A program made the translations under genes and the position numbers. Below, in pieces: positions 11,558 through 19,835 of a DNA stretch of 49,426 nucleotides; the stretch's first letter is position 1; every line of letters begins with the position of its first letter. The stretch comes from Brevibacterium sp. (GTDB lineage Bacteria > Actinomycetota > Actinomycetes > Actinomycetales > Brevibacteriaceae), in the NCBI RefSeq assembly GCF_031179145.1, contig NZ_JAPSIB010000024.1:1-49426 (forward strand), in the 5' to 3' direction. Under the pieces are notes generated by a model that ran no database searches, had not been told where the DNA came from, and saw only the letters and a program-made list of their open reading frames with translations.

Positions 11558-12217
11558 GTGAGTGTTGATGATTTCAGAAGCAGTCGCAGGCCGTCTCCCC
11601 TCGGTGGGCGGAAGCCGACGAAGGCGGACCTGGCGCAGTTCGCCAACGCCGATCCGGAGTCGATCGATGACGTGCTCCCCCACGAGTCGGATCCGTCGGT
11701 CCGGCTCAGACTCCTCATCGTCGGGATCAATCCCGGTCTGTGGACCGCGGCGGTCAATGCGCCCTTCGCCCGGCCGGGCAACCGCTTCTGGCCCTCGCTG
11801 CACCGAGCGGGGCTGACCGATCACGAGGTCGATGCCTCTCGCGGGCTGGATCCGCGCGACGAGGCGGAGCTGCTGGCGCGCGGGATCGGAATCACCAACA
11901 TCGTGGGCCGCGCCACGGCACGGGCCGATGAGCTGAGCAAGCAGGAGCTGCGCGACGGCGCCGCCCGGTTGGTCCGGCGAGCGCAGGCGCTGCGGCCGAA
12001 GTGCGTGGCCATCGCCGGGATCACGGCATTCAGGATCGGCTTCTCCCAGCCCAAGGCCCAGATCGGACAGCAGGACACGACCACGATTCCCGGCTGGCCC
12101 GACGATGTGGCTCTGCACGTGGTCCCGCAGCCCAGCGGTCTCAATGCCCACTTCACCGTCGACTCCCTCGCCGCAATCTGGGCCGACCTGTGGAAGAGCA
12201 TCGGCGAATCCGGCTGA
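11558..12217 (+). CDS. mug: Mismatch-specific uracil/thymine DNA glycosylase (Mug-like)
   Basis: A 219-residue DNA repair enzyme of the uracil-DNA glycosylase superfamily. The first active-site motif is GINPGLWTA with RPGNRFWPSLHRAGL after it, and the second is VPQPSGLNAHFT, close to the NPSGLNA of Mug/TDG. An N-terminal extension of about 45 charged residues precedes the catalytic domain. The GTG start at 11558 is preceded by TAGTGT and six bases, which fits a leaderless mRNA. Confidence 0.85.
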   Translation: MSVDDFRSSRRPSPLGGRKPTKADLAQFANADPESIDDVLPHESDPSVRLRLLIVGINPGLWTAAVNAPFARPGNRFWPSLHRAGLTDHEVDASRGLDPRDEAELLARGIGITNIVGRATARADELSKQELRDGAARLVRRAQALRPKCVAIAGITAFRIGFSQPKAQIGQQDTTTIPGWPDDVALHVVPQPSGLNAHFTVDSLAAIWADLWKSIGESG

Positions 12218-12294
12218 GGCGATCGCCTTCGGTCTCGACACCTTGAGGCGTGCCCGTTCCGCTGCCTGTCAGCACTTCGACGCGGAGGGATCAC

Positions 12295-12909
12295 TCATGA
12301 GATCGGCGCGAAGTGCTCCCTGCAGCGGGCGACGTAGGATTCGAGTCCCCCGACGTGGCTGGGGTCGATCTCGGTCGCGCCCACCGGCCCATCCCCGTCC
12401 CGTCCAGTCTCAGCGCCGGCCACGATCCGTTGGTGGAAGACCGCGTCGCGACCGCAGATCGTGCACACGGCGGTGAGTTTGAGGACGTCTTCGGCCAGCG
12501 CCATGAACGTGGGCATCGGTTCGAACGGATCGCCGTCGAAGGTCACGCACAGTCCTTCGACGATGACGGTGACGCCGGTGGCGACCAGGCCGGTCACCAA
12601 GGGGACCAGCTCCGGGCCGAAGAACTGCGCTTCGTCGATCGCGACGAGATCGTAGTCGCCGGCCTCCACCACCTCGGCGAGGGCTGCAACATCGGAGACG
12701 GCGATCGCCGGGATGTTCACACCGATGTGCGAGGTGACCGTGGAGAGGTCGGCGCGGGTGTCGAGCGCATGACTGATCACTGCCACCTCGACGCCGGCGA
12801 TCGTGGCCCGGCGGACCCGGCGCATCAGTTCCTCCGACTTCCCGGAGAACATCGGGCCGGCGATGACTTCGAGCCGACCCCAGGCGGCGTTCGTCTGATG
12901 AGTGGTCAT
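12295..12909 (-). CDS. tdk: Thymidine kinase
   Basis: A 204-residue type II thymidine kinase that salvages thymidine to dTMP. The Walker A is GPMFSGKSEELMRR near residues 18-31. The catalytic IDEAQFF segment follows, then VEGLCVTFDGDPF. A zinc site is suggested by CTICGRDAVFHQR and a late CREH. The start MTTHQTNAAWG has no Shine-Dalgarno sequence and lies 8 bp from a -10 hexamer shared with the divergent gene. Confidence 0.9.
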   Translation of the reverse strand: MTTHQTNAAWGRLEVIAGPMFSGKSEELMRRVRRATIAGVEVAVISHALDTRADLSTVTSHIGVNIPAIAVSDVAALAEVVEAGDYDLVAIDEAQFFGPELVPLVTGLVATGVTVIVEGLCVTFDGDPFEPMPTFMALAEDVLKLTAVCTICGRDAVFHQRIVAGAETGRDGDGPVGATEIDPSHVGGLESYVARCREHFAPIS

Positions 12910-12917
12910 GGTGCTCA

Positions 12918-12927
12918 AGCGTACGCT
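12918..12927. promoter_or_regulatory. Palindromic two-way -10 element between tdk and the ATP-grasp gene
   Basis: AGCGTACGCT is a perfect 10-bp palindrome in a 24-bp intergenic gap. It holds TACGCT on both strands. The plus-strand hexamer ends 6 bases before the ATG at 12934, and the minus-strand hexamer ends 8 bases before the tdk ATG at 12909. Neither gene has a ribosome binding site, so both mRNAs are probably leaderless and driven from overlapping promoters. Confidence 0.55.
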
Positions 12928-12933
12928 GGGACC

Positions 12934-13845
12934 ATGAGCACAGTACATGTCATCCACGACAATCCCGACTGGCTCCCGCCGTTCCGGGCGGCCTTCGAGA
13001 CCGAGGGGGTCCCGCTGCGGGAATGGCTGCTCACCAGCGGGTCCTTCGACCTGGCAGAGCTGCCGCCGGATGGCGTCTTCTGGTCCCGACTCTCGGCCTC
13101 TGCCCATACGCGAGGACCCGACCACGTCAAGGACTACGGTCGCGCTGTCCTCGCCTGGTTGGAGTCCCACGGACGAACGGTGGTCAACGGTCGGTCGGTC
13201 ATCGAGCTCGAGATGTCGAAGGTCGCGCAGTACTCCGCTCTGCGCCGGTGCGGAATCGCGGTCCCCCGGACGGTGGCCGTGTTCGGCACCGCCGATCTCA
13301 TCCGCCGGTCCGAGGAGTTCTCTGCCCCCTTCGTCTGCAAGCACAATCAGGGAGGAAAGGGACTGGGAGTGCGTCGATTCGACGATCACGCCTCGTTCGC
13401 GGAGTTCGTCGGGTCGCCCGAATCCGAACTTCCGGTCGACGGGATCACTCTGCTGCAGGAATTCGTGGAGTCGGCAGGCGGCTTCATCACCCGCGCCGAG
13501 TTCGTCGACGGCGAGTTCGTCTACGCCGTTCGCGTCGACACCTCGGCGGGCAATTTCGAACTCTGCCCGGCCGATGCCTGTGCGGTGCCCGGATCGACAC
13601 CGCTTTTCAGCCTGCGCGACGATGCGAAGAGCCTGCCGATCATCCCCCAGCTCTCCCGGTTCCTCACGGCTCACGGGATCGGAATCGCCGGCGTCGAGTT
13701 CATCGAAACCGCGGACGGCTCGGTCTTCACCTACGACGTCAACACGAACACGAACTACAGCCCCGACGTCGAGGCGGTCGCTCCCCGATCCGGTCCGCGC
13801 GAGATCGCGCGGTACCTGGGCGATCTGGCGAGCGCATCCGCCTGA
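12934..13845 (+). CDS. ATP-grasp (RimK/glutathione-synthetase-like) protein
   Basis: A 303-residue cytosolic ligase-like protein. It has the pre-ATP-grasp segment RLSASAHTRGPDHVKDYGRAVLAWLE, the nucleotide-binding FVCKHNQGGKGLGVRRF near residues 132-148, LLQEFVESAGGFITRAEFVDGEF, and the metal-binding end EFIETADGSVFTYDVNTNTNY. RimK-like enzymes join an amino acid or peptide to a carboxylate; the substrate is unknown. The ATG is probably the first base of the mRNA. Confidence 0.78.
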   Translation: MSTVHVIHDNPDWLPPFRAAFETEGVPLREWLLTSGSFDLAELPPDGVFWSRLSASAHTRGPDHVKDYGRAVLAWLESHGRTVVNGRSVIELEMSKVAQYSALRRCGIAVPRTVAVFGTADLIRRSEEFSAPFVCKHNQGGKGLGVRRFDDHASFAEFVGSPESELPVDGITLLQEFVESAGGFITRAEFVDGEFVYAVRVDTSAGNFELCPADACAVPGSTPLFSLRDDAKSLPIIPQLSRFLTAHGIGIAGVEFIETADGSVFTYDVNTNTNYSPDVEAVAPRSGPREIARYLGDLASASA

Positions 13846-13887
13846 GCAGCAGACCGACGAGCGAACCTGCCTGAACAGCAGACCGAC
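13841..13887. repeat. Two 18-bp near-identical direct repeats at the ATP-grasp stop codon
   Basis: Positions 13841-13858 and 13870-13887 share CCTGA(G/A)CAGCAGACCGAC with one mismatch. The first copy contains the stop codon. The 3' side has a further imperfect pair (TCG-C/T-CGGGTGCTG). No clear terminator hairpin was found in this 100-bp convergent gap. Confidence 0.6.
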
Positions 13888-13947
13888 CGATCATGATCGT
13901 CATTCGGGTCCTGCCTCGCCGGGTGCTGCATCGTCGGGTGCTGTTCG

Positions 13948-14589
13948 TCAGTCGTCGACGGTGGCCTTCTTCGATTCGACGTCGACGGCGACCTCGATCT
14001 CCCGTCCCTGATCGTCGAAGTCGAATTGGTACTCCGTGCGCTTGTCATCGTTTTCGAGCTTCCAGCCTTCGAGTCGGCCAGAACCCTTCTCCTGGGCGAG
14101 TTTGAGAGCTTCGTCGTAGGTCATCGGCTTGTCGAGGCTGACGGCCACCGCCTTGTCGTCGGTGTCGTCCTTCTCGGTGTTCATGACTTCGCCGGACTCG
14201 GCATCGATCTCGACGTCGTTCTCCGTCTTACCGTCCTGGATCTTGATCTCGTACTGCCAGACCTTGGCGCGCTCGTTGAAATCGAGCTCGATCGAGGTCA
14301 CAGTTCCCTTCCCCACCTCGTCCTGAGCGGTGGAGATCGCATCCTTCGGAGCCACCGACGGGGACTGCTTGCTCAGGTCCGCATCCGGGCCGAGACCCGC
14401 ACCCGCCGCCGCGGAGGATGCTGCCGTCGACTCCGGGCTAGTCTCCGCGCCGGTCTCCGCAGGAGTCGCGCCGCTGGTCGACGCAGGGGCTTCGGCCTCC
14501 TGCGATCCGGAGTCGCCGCATCCCGCGAGAGTCGCGGCGAGAACCATTGCACCGGTTGCTGTCGTTGCTGCCACTCTGTTCATTCTCAT
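13948..14589 (-). CDS. PepSY-domain lipoprotein
   Basis: A 213-residue secreted lipoprotein. The signal peptide ends in the lipobox LAGC near residue 24, followed by a Ser/Thr/Ala/Glu-rich linker to about residue 75. Two PepSY-type units follow: one with SAQ-like KDAISTAQDEVG...VWQYEIKIQDG...VEIDAESGEVM, the other with MTYDEALKLAQEKG...YQFDFDDQGREIEVAVDVESKK. PepSY domains act outside the cytoplasm, often as protease inhibitors; no partner is nearby. The start could also be the second ATG two codons on. Confidence 0.82.
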   Translation of the reverse strand: MRMNRVAATTATGAMVLAATLAGCGDSGSQEAEAPASTSGATPAETGAETSPESTAASSAAAGAGLGPDADLSKQSPSVAPKDAISTAQDEVGKGTVTSIELDFNERAKVWQYEIKIQDGKTENDVEIDAESGEVMNTEKDDTDDKAVAVSLDKPMTYDEALKLAQEKGSGRLEGWKLENDDKRTEYQFDFDDQGREIEVAVDVESKKATVDD

Positions 14590-14656
14590 GCCTCCACGGT
14601 AACGACACCTGTCTGATCACAACAGGCGTCTAAGAGGATTCTCATCGGGTGCGGAT

Positions 14657-15118
14657 TCAGTCCAGGCAGAATTCGTTGCCTTCCGGATCACACATGACGA
14701 TGAAGCCCGTCTCCAGAGGAGGGGACGGCTCGACGCGCTGTAGCCGTTGCGCGCCGATCTCGAGCAGCCGGGCGCATTCGGATTCGAGCGCATCCATCCG
14801 CTCGTCACCTTCCAGCCCGGGAGCGGCACGCACATCGAGATGGACCCGGTTCTTCACCGTCTTGTCCTCCGGCACGATCTGGAAGAACACGCGAGGCCCC
14901 CGCCCCTTGGGGTCCTCGATCGCCGCGCGCACGTCAGCGGGGTCGAGGTCGATGCCCAGGCCGGAGAGGAACTCGGACCAGGCCTCAAAGGGATCGACCC
15001 CCGCTTCCAGCGTCACCCCGGGTGGCCCGGGAATGATGTAGTCGAGCACTTCGGCCCAGAAGCGAGCCAATCGAATGGGGTCATGGCAGTCGAAGGTGAT
15101 CTGCACAGCACGGGTCAT
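14657..15118 (-). CDS. VOC/glyoxalase-like protein
   Basis: A 153-residue cytosolic protein of the vicinal-oxygen-chelate superfamily. The start ITFDCHDPIRLARFWAEVLDY and the end GFIVMCDPEGNEFCLD are the hallmark first and last strands. RVHLDVRAAPG in the middle supplies a second metal-type histidine. The enzymatic role is unknown. The gene stands alone, with GTCTCC-rich spacer upstream. Confidence 0.8.
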   Translation of the reverse strand: MTRAVQITFDCHDPIRLARFWAEVLDYIIPGPPGVTLEAGVDPFEAWSEFLSGLGIDLDPADVRAAIEDPKGRGPRVFFQIVPEDKTVKNRVHLDVRAAPGLEGDERMDALESECARLLEIGAQRLQRVEPSPPLETGFIVMCDPEGNEFCLD

Positions 15119-15295
15119 GAACGTCTCCTCATTGAGATGGTGGTTCTGAGAATAATGGATTGGTTTCCGCCATGGTCAACTGCCTCGATGCATCAGCGGC
15201 AGCACCCTCACAGCCGCCTGACAGGCGAACGCCGGCGCGCCATACCGCAGGTCGTCCTTCCTGCTGACCATTCTCCTCGTCCTCTCCTCAGACGA

Positions 15296-15706
15296 TCATC
15301 TCCACATTCTCACCCAGTTCCCACATCCCTGGGTCGAACCGCGACGCACTCCCTGGCACCAGAGGAACGGCTCACCGTCCTCCTCGTCGTCGGCCTCCGC
15401 TGGTGCGGACGACCGTTTGAAATGGAGAACGAGCGGGCGCGGACCCAGGCGGTAGGCGTTGAGGAAGATCTCGCAGTCGCAGCAGCAGGCCCCGGCTCTC
15501 GCCAGATTCCTCAGCAGTGCCGTCGCCCGAGGAGCCGTGCTGTCCCGAAAACTCCGGGCGAACCGATGTCCGCCATCACATCCGAACTCGGTCAGCTGCC
15601 GGTAGACGTAGCACAGCAGGCACTCTCCCTCATAGGGAGCCATGATCCTGGCTGCGGCCTCATCCATGATCGCCATGGCTTCAGATTCGATGAGCTTCTT
15701 GTCCAT
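15296..15706 (-). CDS. Cysteine-rich small protein, DUF2695-like
   Basis: A 136-residue protein. It has ECLLCYVYRQLTEFGCDGGHRFARSFRD near the N-terminus (about residues 27-54), then GACCCDCEIFLNAY and a tryptophan-rich tail with WCQGVRRGS and GCGNW. The CxxC-rich pattern suggests metal binding. The DUF2695 name is from memory of the ECLLCY...GCDG pattern and was not searched. It is divergent from the RibD_C gene. Confidence 0.6.
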   Translation of the reverse strand: MDKKLIESEAMAIMDEAAARIMAPYEGECLLCYVYRQLTEFGCDGGHRFARSFRDSTAPRATALLRNLARAGACCCDCEIFLNAYRLGPRPLVLHFKRSSAPAEADDEEDGEPFLWCQGVRRGSTQGCGNWVRMWR

Positions 15707-15843
15707 GCAGACACTGTTCCAGACGCCACGGACATAGCTTTGAGCAGGTGGTGACAGCGAGGCACCGAGTCGTCGCCCTCACTCCGCAGCAGTGGATTAC
15801 GATGAACTGGTACCCGCAGGCGCCGACCGAGGTGAGGTGGCAC

Positions 15844-16602
15844 ATGCACATCCTGTCGAAGACAAGTGAACTTCCCGATCCCCTCGAGCCCTATCTGAGA
15901 GTTGACCGAACGCGGATCGAGCACGAGTGCTGGGTGGTCGGACACATGGTGGCCGGAATCGACGGCACCGCGGCGGTCCACGGCAAGGTCGGACCCCTGT
16001 CGACCGGCCCCGATCAGTCACTGTTCCGCAGGATGCGCCGGATCGCTGACATCGTCATGGTGGGAGCCGAGACCGTGCGCCGCGAGGGATACGGTGTGAT
16101 CAGGCTTGATGAGGAGGCCCGCGCGGCGAGAACCGCCTGCGGTCGGCCGCAGACGCCTCCTGTCGCGATCGTCAGCCGGTCCCTCGACCTCGACTGGACG
16201 GCTCGCGTCTTCACAGACGCCCCGACCCACGCCCGCACCCAACTGATCACGTGCGCGGCATCCGATCCGGATCGTCGCGCCCAAGCCGCCGAGGTGGCCG
16301 ACGTCATCATCGCCGGCGACGATCAAGTGGACCCCGCCGAGGCGTTCGCGGCGTTGGCCGCGCGCGGGCACGGCGTCGTGCTGTGCGAGGGCGGTCCCAC
16401 CTGGCTGGGTGAGATCGTCGCGGCCGACCGTCTCGACGAACTGTGCCTGTCCATCTCCCCCGTGATCGGAGGCGATCCACTCCCGGTGTGCGTCAATCCT
16501 GCAGGCGCCGGCATCGCCGACTTCGAGCTGCTGGGGACCGGGGTCGAGGACAGCACACTTTTCCTCCGCTACGAGAAGAAGGCAGGTGAGCGTGGTGACT
16601 GA
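15844..16602 (+). CDS. RibD C-terminal/dihydrofolate-reductase-like pyrimidine reductase
   Basis: A 252-residue NADPH reductase-fold protein. Visible features are VVGHMVAGIDGTAAVHGK, the core ADIVMVGAETVRREGYG, VAIVSRSLDLDW and the C-terminal GVVLCEGGPTWLGEIVAADRLDEL...GGDPLP. It resembles stand-alone actinobacterial RibD_C proteins. The start at 15844 is chosen for AGGTGAGG just upstream. Its end overlaps the next gene by 17 bp, so the two are probably co-translated. Confidence 0.78.
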   Translation: MHILSKTSELPDPLEPYLRVDRTRIEHECWVVGHMVAGIDGTAAVHGKVGPLSTGPDQSLFRRMRRIADIVMVGAETVRREGYGVIRLDEEARAARTACGRPQTPPVAIVSRSLDLDWTARVFTDAPTHARTQLITCAASDPDRRAQAAEVADVIIAGDDQVDPAEAFAALAARGHGVVLCEGGPTWLGEIVAADRLDELCLSISPVIGGDPLPVCVNPAGAGIADFELLGTGVEDSTLFLRYEKKAGERGD

Positions 16603-17104
16603 AAGCGCTTTCAACACTCTGATGGCGGCGGTGAACTCGCCGCTCATCGTGGTCACGACCGCGGTCGACGACGAACGAGGAGGCTGTGTGGTCGGCTTCC
16701 ACTCCCAGTCGAGCATCGGACCGCAGCACTACAGCCTCTGGCTGTCGAAGGCCAACCACACGTATGTCCTCGGGCTTCGCGCACGCCACTTCGCCGTGCA
16801 CTTCCTCACTTCAGAGGACATGGAGATCGCCGAACTGTTCGGCGGTCGCTCCGGCAAGGACACGGACAAATTCGCGGGTCTCGACCTCGACATCGACGAC
16901 ACCGGTCTGCCGCTGCTCAGACAGTGCCCGAACCGAATGGTGCTCGAGCGGCTCGCAGTGCTCGACGACGGCGGCGATCACGTCTGCGTCACCACTCGCG
17001 CCGTCTCCGCCGAGGGTGAGGGCGAGTTCGTGCCCCTGCGGGCAGTCGACCTCGCGCACCTCGACCCCGGTCATTCCAGCGAAGAGCGCGCGATCCGCCC
17101 ATAG
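16586..17104 (+). CDS. Flavin reductase-like FMN-binding protein
   Basis: A 172-residue protein of the flavin reductase domain family. Motifs are NSPLIVVTTAVDDERGGCVVGFHSQSS, HYSLWLSKANHTYVLG, FAVHFL and FGGRSGKDTDKFAG. It likely binds FMN or F420 and supplies electrons, perhaps with the overlapping reductase upstream. The start is ambiguous between three in-frame GTGs at 16586, 16592 and 16595; AGGTGAGC upstream suits the later two. Confidence 0.75.
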   Translation: MSVVTESAFNTLMAAVNSPLIVVTTAVDDERGGCVVGFHSQSSIGPQHYSLWLSKANHTYVLGLRARHFAVHFLTSEDMEIAELFGGRSGKDTDKFAGLDLDIDDTGLPLLRQCPNRMVLERLAVLDDGGDHVCVTTRAVSAEGEGEFVPLRAVDLAHLDPGHSSEERAIRP

Positions 17105-17160
17105 GAGAATGGTCGGTCACTCCCCATAGGAGATCCGGCCATAGGAGAATTTTCGGTCAC
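17099..17160. repeat. Imperfect direct repeats between flavin reductase and XRE genes
   Basis: Two 22-bp copies beginning CCATAGGAGAAT lie at 17099-17120 and 17139-17160, with two mismatches, and a shorter CCATAGGAGAT lies between them. The first overlaps the stop codon of the flavin reductase gene. The rest of the gap to 17218 shows no gene. Confidence 0.65.
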
Positions 17161-17218
17161 CGTCGTCGGCCCGAAGAGGACGGACGCGACCCGCGATTCC
17201 CGTTGCGCTCGCGCAGCA

Positions 17219-17569
17219 GTGAGTATTTTCCCAGTTGCTCTCGCTCTGGTGAATCCGCTCAGCAGTCAGCAGATTGGAGGGGTGACCGGCAATGACGAAT
17301 TCCTCCGAACCTTTGCTCAGCGGCTGCAGAGGCTGCGCCACCGGACCGGCCTCCCGCAGGAGCAGGTGGCATTCCGGTCCGGCCTCTCCGTGAGCACCTA
17401 CTCGCAGCTCGAGCGGGGACGAATGGGAATCAACATCAAACGTCTGCCCGAGCTGGCGATCGCTCTGGACTGCGAGATCGTCGACCTCTTTGCCGATCAC
17501 CACGTCGACGGAGTCGAACCTGAGTCACCCGCCGCCCGGGCTCAGCGACTGACCGGGCGGCTCGACTGA
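17219..17569 (+). CDS. XRE-family helix-turn-helix regulator
   Basis: A DNA-binding protein of up to 116 residues. The HTH core is RLQRLRHRTGLPQEQVAFRS followed by GLSVSTYSQLERGRMGINIKRLPELAIALD. An acidic/alanine C-terminus follows. The start is uncertain: GTG at 17219 gives the long form, while GTG at 17282, next to GGAGGG, gives 95 residues and fits the family better. Its target is unknown. Confidence 0.72.
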   Translation: MSIFPVALALVNPLSSQQIGGVTGNDEFLRTFAQRLQRLRHRTGLPQEQVAFRSGLSVSTYSQLERGRMGINIKRLPELAIALDCEIVDLFADHHVDGVEPESPAARAQRLTGRLD

Positions 17570-17580
17570 CAGAGCCGTCG

Positions 17581-17967
17581 TCACCCGGCGAACGGCGCGA
17601 GGGAGAACCGTCCCCACGCGAGGAATGCGAAGGCCAGGAGATAGGCGATGTCGCCTGCCATCATTCCCCATTCGTTGCGACGGAACCTCGTAGTGGCAGC
17701 ACCGGCCATGAACAGCATGAGTCCACACGCTGCGATCGGTGACAGCACCGGCAGGGTCCCGATCAGCGGCGGCACGATGAGACCGATGGCCCCGATGACC
17801 TTGATGGTGCCGATGGCTTTGATGTGGCCACGGCCGAAATCGTCGACCCAGTGCTGGGTGGCCCCGATAGCCCGGTACCTCTCCTTGCTCATCAGCAGCT
17901 GTGCGAGTCCTCCTGCGAAGAATGCCGCAGCCAGCGCGCCGGCGACGACCCACAGTACGATGTTCAT
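17581..17967 (-). CDS. DoxX-like membrane protein
   Basis: A 128-residue inner-membrane protein with four predicted helices: VLWVVAGALAAAFFAGGLAQ, IGTIKVIGAIGLIVPPLIG, AACGLMLFMAGAA and MMAGDIAYLLAFAFLAWG. The segment HIKAIGTIKVIGAIGL is typical of the DoxX/DoxX-like family. It is divergent from the ECF sigma gene and preceded by a promoter that resembles an ECF41 target, so the sigma factor probably controls it. Confidence 0.8.
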   Translation of the reverse strand: MNIVLWVVAGALAAAFFAGGLAQLLMSKERYRAIGATQHWVDDFGRGHIKAIGTIKVIGAIGLIVPPLIGTLPVLSPIAACGLMLFMAGAATTRFRRNEWGMMAGDIAYLLAFAFLAWGRFSLAPFAG

Positions 17968-17987
17968 GACTGAACTCCTCTCTTGGT

Positions 17988-18014
17988 TACGTCTGCCCCT
18001 TCGGGCTCGTCACA
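17988..18014 (-). promoter_or_regulatory. Candidate ECF41-type promoter for doxX
   Basis: On the minus strand, TGTGACG (18014-18008) is followed by exactly 16 bases and CGTA (17991-17988). The published ECF41 consensus, as I recall it, is TGTCACA, 16 bases, CGTC. Two -35 bases and one -10 base differ. The doxX start lies about 20 bp downstream, and the sigma gene is the direct neighbour. Confidence 0.5.
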
Positions 18015-18049
18015 CCTATGACGCACCGCCGAGCGGAAAGGTAACCGAC

Positions 18050-18922
18050 ATGGACGAAGAAGAACTGGCGACCGCCTTCGAAAGGCAGCGCCCGCACCTG
18101 CTGACCATGGCTGCGCGGACACTCGGGTCGATGGCCGATGCCGAGGACGCCGTGCAGGAGGCGTGGTTCCGACTGCGGAGACATGCCGACGATCCAATCG
18201 ACAACCTCGGCGGGTGGCTGACCCGCGTCGTCGGGAGGATCTGCATCGATGTGCTGAGAAGCCGGGCAACGCGCCCCGAGTCCACGCTCGACGACTGGGC
18301 GGACGGACTCATCGTGACCGAGGACGCCGAAGTCCCGGAGGATGCTGCAGTCGCCGCGGACTCTCTAGGGCTGGCGCTGATCATCGTGCTGGAGACTCTG
18401 CGCCCAGAGGAACGTCTTGCCTTCGTGCTCCACGACATGTTCGCGGTGCCCTTCGCAGAGATCGGATCGATCGTCGGCTGCTCGACGGATGCGGCGAAGA
18501 TGCTCGCCAGCCGAGCCCGTCGGAAAGTTCAGCAGAGCCCCCTGCCCAAGGGAGAACGGAAGCAGCGGCGTGAAGTCGTCGATGCGTTCCTGCACGCGGC
18601 CAGGGATGGCGATTTCGACCGCCTGCTCTCCCTGCTCGATCCCGACCTGCGCTGGCATCGCTTCACTCCGCACGGACACACGGTGACGATCGGAGCCAAC
18701 GAGGTGCTCTCGGCGCTGCGCAGCAAGAGCACGGCTCGGATCGAGGCCCGGCGGGTCAACGTCAACGGCGAGCCCGGCATCCTGGTCTGGGTCCCGAGCG
18801 GACGACCGGTCGCAGTCATGTCCTGCACCGTCGTCGACGGCCGGATGGCGCAGATCGTCTCCATCCTCGATCCGGCGCGGCTCGCCCACATGCCACTGCC
18901 CGCCCGCGATGCGGAGAGGTGA
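18050..18922 (+). CDS. ECF sigma factor with SnoaL-like C-terminal domain (SigJ/ECF41-like)
   Basis: A 290-residue RNA polymerase sigma factor. Region 2 is HLLTMAARTLGSMADAEDAVQEAWFRL with WLTRVVGRICIDVLRSR. Region 4 is LRPEERLAFVLHDMFAVPFAEIGSIVGCSTDAAKMLASRARRKV. Residues about 180-290 form a SnoaL-like domain (VVDAFLHAARDGDFDRLLSLLDPDLRW ... VDGRMAQIVSILDPARL) that in ECF41 replaces an anti-sigma factor. The typical WLPEP linker motif is not seen (SPLPKGE instead), so ECF56 or another fused group is possible. Its neighbours are divergent doxX and a downstream RCC1 gene 3 bp away. Confidence 0.83.
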   Translation: MDEEELATAFERQRPHLLTMAARTLGSMADAEDAVQEAWFRLRRHADDPIDNLGGWLTRVVGRICIDVLRSRATRPESTLDDWADGLIVTEDAEVPEDAAVAADSLGLALIIVLETLRPEERLAFVLHDMFAVPFAEIGSIVGCSTDAAKMLASRARRKVQQSPLPKGERKQRREVVDAFLHAARDGDFDRLLSLLDPDLRWHRFTPHGHTVTIGANEVLSALRSKSTARIEARRVNVNGEPGILVWVPSGRPVAVMSCTVVDGRMAQIVSILDPARLAHMPLPARDAER

Positions 18923-18925
18923 CGG

Positions 18926-19792
18926 TTGTCGATGAGCGCTCTCGCGGCAGGGCGGCGGCACTCCCTCGGTGTGCGCGCGGACGGCACCGTCGTCGCGACC
19001 GGCAACGGAGCCGCCGGCGAATGCGACGTCAGCGGATGGAGGGACGTGATCGCCGTGGCAGCCGGAAATGTGCATACGGCCCGCAACACGGGGCGCTCGC
19101 ACTCCTTGGGCCTGCATTCCGATGGAACCGTCACGGCAACGGGGTGGAACGGTGACCGTCAATGCGACGTCGCCTCGTGGCGAGACATCGTCGCTGTCGC
19201 CGCGGGCTGGCGCGCGAGCCTCGGAGTGGGCGCGGACGGAAGAGTCCTCGCCACCGGCCGCAACGCCGAGGGGCAGTGCGAAGTGGACACCTGGCGAGAT
19301 GTCGTCGCCGTCGCCGTCGGTGACTGGCATTCCGTGGCGCTCCGCTCAGATGGCTCGGTTCTCGCCACCGGCAGCAGCCGATTCGGGCAGTGCGACGTCG
19401 CCGGCTGGCAGGACGTCACCGCGGTCTCCGCCGGCAGCCTGCACACTGTCGGCCTCAGAGCCGATGGATCGGCCGTCGCCGTCGGGCGCCGACCGTCGGG
19501 AGCCTGCGAGGTCGGCCGCTGGCACGACCTCGTCGCGGTGTCGGCGGGGAGCTTTCATTCTGTCGCCGCGACAGCGAAGGGCAGGGTTCTCGCAGTCGGC
19601 GACAACTCGTTCGGCCAGTGCGATGTTGCCGAATGGACTGACATCGTCGCCATCGCCGCAGGTTCCACCCATACCCTCGGACTCCGCGCCGACGGCACCG
19701 TCCTGGCGGCAGGCAACAATGCCGCCGGACAGTGTGAGGTGGCAGGCTGGATCGACCTTCGCCGAGGTGACGGCCGAGGATTCAGCACATAG
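18926..19792 (+). CDS. RCC1-like seven-repeat beta-propeller protein
   Basis: A 288-residue protein built from seven units of about 38-47 residues with the pattern HSLGLRADGTVLATG-x-N-x2-GQCDVAxWxDIVAVAAG. Seven such units would close one RCC1-type propeller. There is no signal peptide, so it is probably cytosolic. TTG at 18926 is spaced 7 nt from GGAGAGG; ATG at 18932 is the alternative. It starts 3 bp after the sigma factor stop and is surely co-transcribed. The last unit breaks off in RRGDGRGFST, so the seventh blade is incomplete at its C-terminal strand. The function is unknown. Confidence 0.8.
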   Translation: MSMSALAAGRRHSLGVRADGTVVATGNGAAGECDVSGWRDVIAVAAGNVHTARNTGRSHSLGLHSDGTVTATGWNGDRQCDVASWRDIVAVAAGWRASLGVGADGRVLATGRNAEGQCEVDTWRDVVAVAVGDWHSVALRSDGSVLATGSSRFGQCDVAGWQDVTAVSAGSLHTVGLRADGSAVAVGRRPSGACEVGRWHDLVAVSAGSFHSVAATAKGRVLAVGDNSFGQCDVAEWTDIVAIAAGSTHTLGLRADGTVLAAGNNAAGQCEVAGWIDLRRGDGRGFST

Positions 19793-19835
19793 TGGCAGAT
19801 TCAGCCGACAGTGGCCGATTCAGCCGACAGTGACA
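19779..19835. repeat. Three 19-bp tandem copies covering two convergent stop codons
   Basis: Units at 19779-19797, 19798-19816 and 19817-19835 share GATTCAG(C)nnAnAGTGnCn. The first holds the RCC1 stop codon and the third the GNAT stop codon. The unit is not a multiple of three, so copy-number change would alter either C-terminus. Confidence 0.7.
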
